A DNA stretch of 64,000 bases, from the NCBI GenBank assembly GCA_024397875.1, contig CP073344.1, forward strand, positions 1,355,001-1,419,000, written 5' to 3'. Positions 62,563 through 64,000 of the stretch are shown one piece after another. The notes beneath the pieces were generated by a model. It was not told where the DNA came from and did not search any database. It saw only the letters and a list, made by a program, of their open reading frames with translations. A program made the position numbers and the translations under genes. Numbering within the stretch: the first letter of the stretch is position 1; every line of letters starts with the position of its first letter. This stretch comes from Amphritea atlantica. GTDB taxonomy: Bacteria; Pseudomonadota; Gammaproteobacteria; Pseudomonadales; Balneatricaceae.

Positions 62563-62693
62563 AAAGAGCGTTGTAACAGTATTTAAGAAATCCAGATCAA
62601 GCAGGACCGCCATGGGATGCCCCGGTATCCCGTGCAAGGCTCCTCTTGTCTGAACAAATGTATAACAAACCGGAGACTATGGAGTCTGCCATC

Positions 62694-63563
62694 ATGAATA
62701 AGTACGAAGCAGATAACGAGATTGTATTAAAAGCCAGCTGTGTAGCGGGTAGTGGAATTGTGGCCAAAGTAACGACTTTTCTCGCTGACCGTGGCTGCTA
62801 TATCAGTGAACTGGCGCAGTTTGATGATGAAGACAGCGGCAACTTTTTTATGCGTGCCCGCTTTCATGTTGAGAACGGCGGATACCAGATCAGCGATCTG
62901 CAGAATGAATTTCCTGAAGTGGCTACCAGCTTTGACATGAAGTGGGAGATGGTTTCTGTCAAAGCACCGATGAAAACCCTGATTATGGTCAGTAAGTTCG
63001 ACCACTGTCTCGATGATCTTCTGTATCGCCTGCATAAAGGCGAGATCAATATGGAGGTTACGGCGATTGTCTCTAACCACAAAGATCTGCGGCCAATGGC
63101 TGAGCGGGAAGGGATTCGTTTTGTTCACCTGCCAGTGACGAAAGAGAACAAGCTGGAGCAGGAAGCCGCGCTGATGGAGATTGTCGAAGAGACCGGCTCT
63201 GAACTGATTGTGCTGGCGCGTTACATGCAGATCCTCAGTAATGATCTGTGTAAGCAACTGAGTGGCCGGGCGATCAATATCCATCACTCATTCCTGCCCG
63301 GCTTTAAAGGTGCCAAGCCTTACCACCAGGCTCACGCCCGCGGCGTTAAGCTCATCGGTGCAACGGCTCACTATGTGACGTCTGATCTGGATGAAGGTCC
63401 GATTATCGAACAATCGGTTCAGCCGGTAGATCACACCTTCAACGCGGATGCGCTGGTGGCTGTTGGACGGGATACCGAAACCGTGGCACTGGCCCGGGCG
63501 GTGAAACTTCATACTGAGCACCGGGTCTTCCAGGATGATAATAAGACCGTTGTTTTTAAATAG
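62694..63563 (+). CDS. purU: Formyltetrahydrofolate deformylase
   Basis: About 289 residues. N-terminal ACT domain (VLKASCVAGSGIVAKVTTFL, ADRGCYISELAQF, SGNFFMRARFHVENGG), then formyltransferase-type catalytic domain (HHSFLPGFKGAKPYHQAHAR; GATAHYVTSDLDEGPIIEQS, with the catalytic Asn/His/Asp set). It hydrolyses 10-formyl-THF to formate and THF, ending C1 oxidation from methylamine. Start at 62694 chosen by GGAG 9 bases before; in-frame TTG/ATG at 62646, 62658 and 62679 are less likely. Confidence 0.9.
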   Translation: MNKYEADNEIVLKASCVAGSGIVAKVTTFLADRGCYISELAQFDDEDSGNFFMRARFHVENGGYQISDLQNEFPEVATSFDMKWEMVSVKAPMKTLIMVSKFDHCLDDLLYRLHKGEINMEVTAIVSNHKDLRPMAEREGIRFVHLPVTKENKLEQEAALMEIVEETGSELIVLARYMQILSNDLCKQLSGRAINIHHSFLPGFKGAKPYHQAHARGVKLIGATAHYVTSDLDEGPIIEQSVQPVDHTFNADALVAVGRDTETVALARAVKLHTEHRVFQDDNKTVVFK

Positions 63564-63572
63564 GTACTGACT

Positions 63573-64000
63573 ATGACCCGTTTAATCGATGGAAAAAAGA
63601 TCTCAGCCTCAGAGGTGGAACAGCTGGCGGTCGATACCCGCCAGTTTATCGCCGAATCCAGTGTAACACCGGGTCTGGCGGTCGTACTGGTGGGTGATGA
63701 TCCTGCCAGTCAGGTGTATGTGCGCAATAAAGTGAAACAGGCCACCGCGGCCGGGTTTAACTCTACAGAGCATCGTTTACCTGAAGAGACCGGTCAGGCG
63801 CAACTGAATGCACTGGTAGAGCAACTGAACAGTGATCCCTCGGTACACGGGATCCTGGTTCAGCTGCCGCTGCCGGCACAACTCAGTGAACCGGAGATAA
63901 TCCGCCTGATTGCACCGGAAAAAGATGTCGATGGTTTTCATCCGCAAAACGTGGGTGCTCTGGCGGCAGGCAATGCCGAGCTGATTCCCTGCACACCGAT
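63573..64000 (+). CDS. folD: Methylene-THF dehydrogenase/cyclohydrolase, partial
   Basis: 142 residues to the window edge. Family signatures: GLAVVLVGDDPASQVYVRNK (with Tyr and catalytic Lys following), VHGILVQLPLPAQL and EKDVDGFHPQNVGALAAG. It converts 5,10-methylene-THF to 10-formyl-THF, the substrate of PurU encoded 9 bases upstream. A second, catabolic folD beside methylamine genes is usual; whether another housekeeping copy exists is not visible. Confidence 0.93.
   Translation, partial: MTRLIDGKKISASEVEQLAVDTRQFIAESSVTPGLAVVLVGDDPASQVYVRNKVKQATAAGFNSTEHRLPEETGQAQLNALVEQLNSDPSVHGILVQLPLPAQLSEPEIIRLIAPEKDVDGFHPQNVGALAAGNAELIPCTP

Noticed and set aside
61450..62637. 395-codon minus-strand frame opposite mgsC
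   Set aside because: Rich in His, Arg, Thr and Gln with no domain, and fully opposite a clear FMN glutamate-synthase domain; a shadow frame.
1..64000. CRISPR array, rRNA, tRNA or prophage
   Set aside because: No regularly spaced repeats, no rRNA or complete tRNA cloverleaf, and no phage structural genes were seen.

Overview
The window looks like a chromosomal segment of a marine, heterotrophic gammaproteobacterium, most like Oceanospirillales/Oceanospirillaceae. This is inferred from protein flavour and gene sets (tmcA, liu leucine catabolism, glrK-qseG-glrR, an N-methylglutamate pathway cluster, a Tad/Flp locus end). No rRNA or tRNA gene was found, so the taxon stays tentative.

Layout. 1-2.5 kb: the end of a Tad/Flp pilus locus on the minus strand (AAA ATPase cut by the window edge, prepilin peptidase, Flp pilin) facing a receiver-AraC hybrid regulator. 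2.8-15.6 kb: housekeeping and envelope genes, including a wHTH-nuclease-like protein, GST, a degenerate GGDEF protein, a glycerophosphodiesterase converging on an FGGY kinase, tmcA, a MOSC protein, an O-antigen-ligase-like protein, SYLF and CigR-like periplasmic proteins, and ybaK. 15.7-19.4 kb: the glrR/qseG/glrK two-component operon and an EF-hand protein. 19.6-30.3 kb: FAH-family hydrolase, lipoprotein, VWA/DnaJ pair, OlsF-like ornithine-lipid synthase, a wHTH gene followed by an SOS-boxed dinB, a deaminase, SulP and TauE transporters. The 388-base gap at 30.35-30.74 kb holds a strong candidate for a CsrB/RsmZ-type, CsrA-sequestering small RNA on the minus strand.

30.7-44.5 kb: HopJ-like protein, panE, rhlE, a methyltransferase, then a complete leucine/isovalerate (liu) operon with its MerR regulator LiuR, a palindromic operator and two accessory genes. 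44.7-50.9 kb: a complete branched-chain-amino-acid-type ABC transporter (livGFKHM order) and a thiolase. These fit leucine import, oxidation to acetoacetate plus acetyl-CoA, and thiolysis.

50.9-56.7 kb is the accessory region and the most interesting part. It carries five small plus-strand genes arranged as integron gene cassettes. For three of them the bases opening the cassette are the exact reverse complement of bases at or just after the gene's stop codon (the R'/R'' rule of attC sites). No integrase gene is visible, so this is a CALIN-like array. One intact IS110-family (IS1111-like) element and two decayed relatives sit inside the attC sites. The intact IS has a long non-coding 3' end where an IS1111-type bridge RNA would lie.

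56.8-64 kb: a monooxygenase-like protein, an XRE-cupin regulator divergent from gmaS-mgsA-mgsB-mgsC-purU-folD. This is the front half of an N-methylglutamate pathway for methylamine use, with folate enzymes that oxidise the C1 unit. The mgd dehydrogenase genes are not in view and folD runs off the window.
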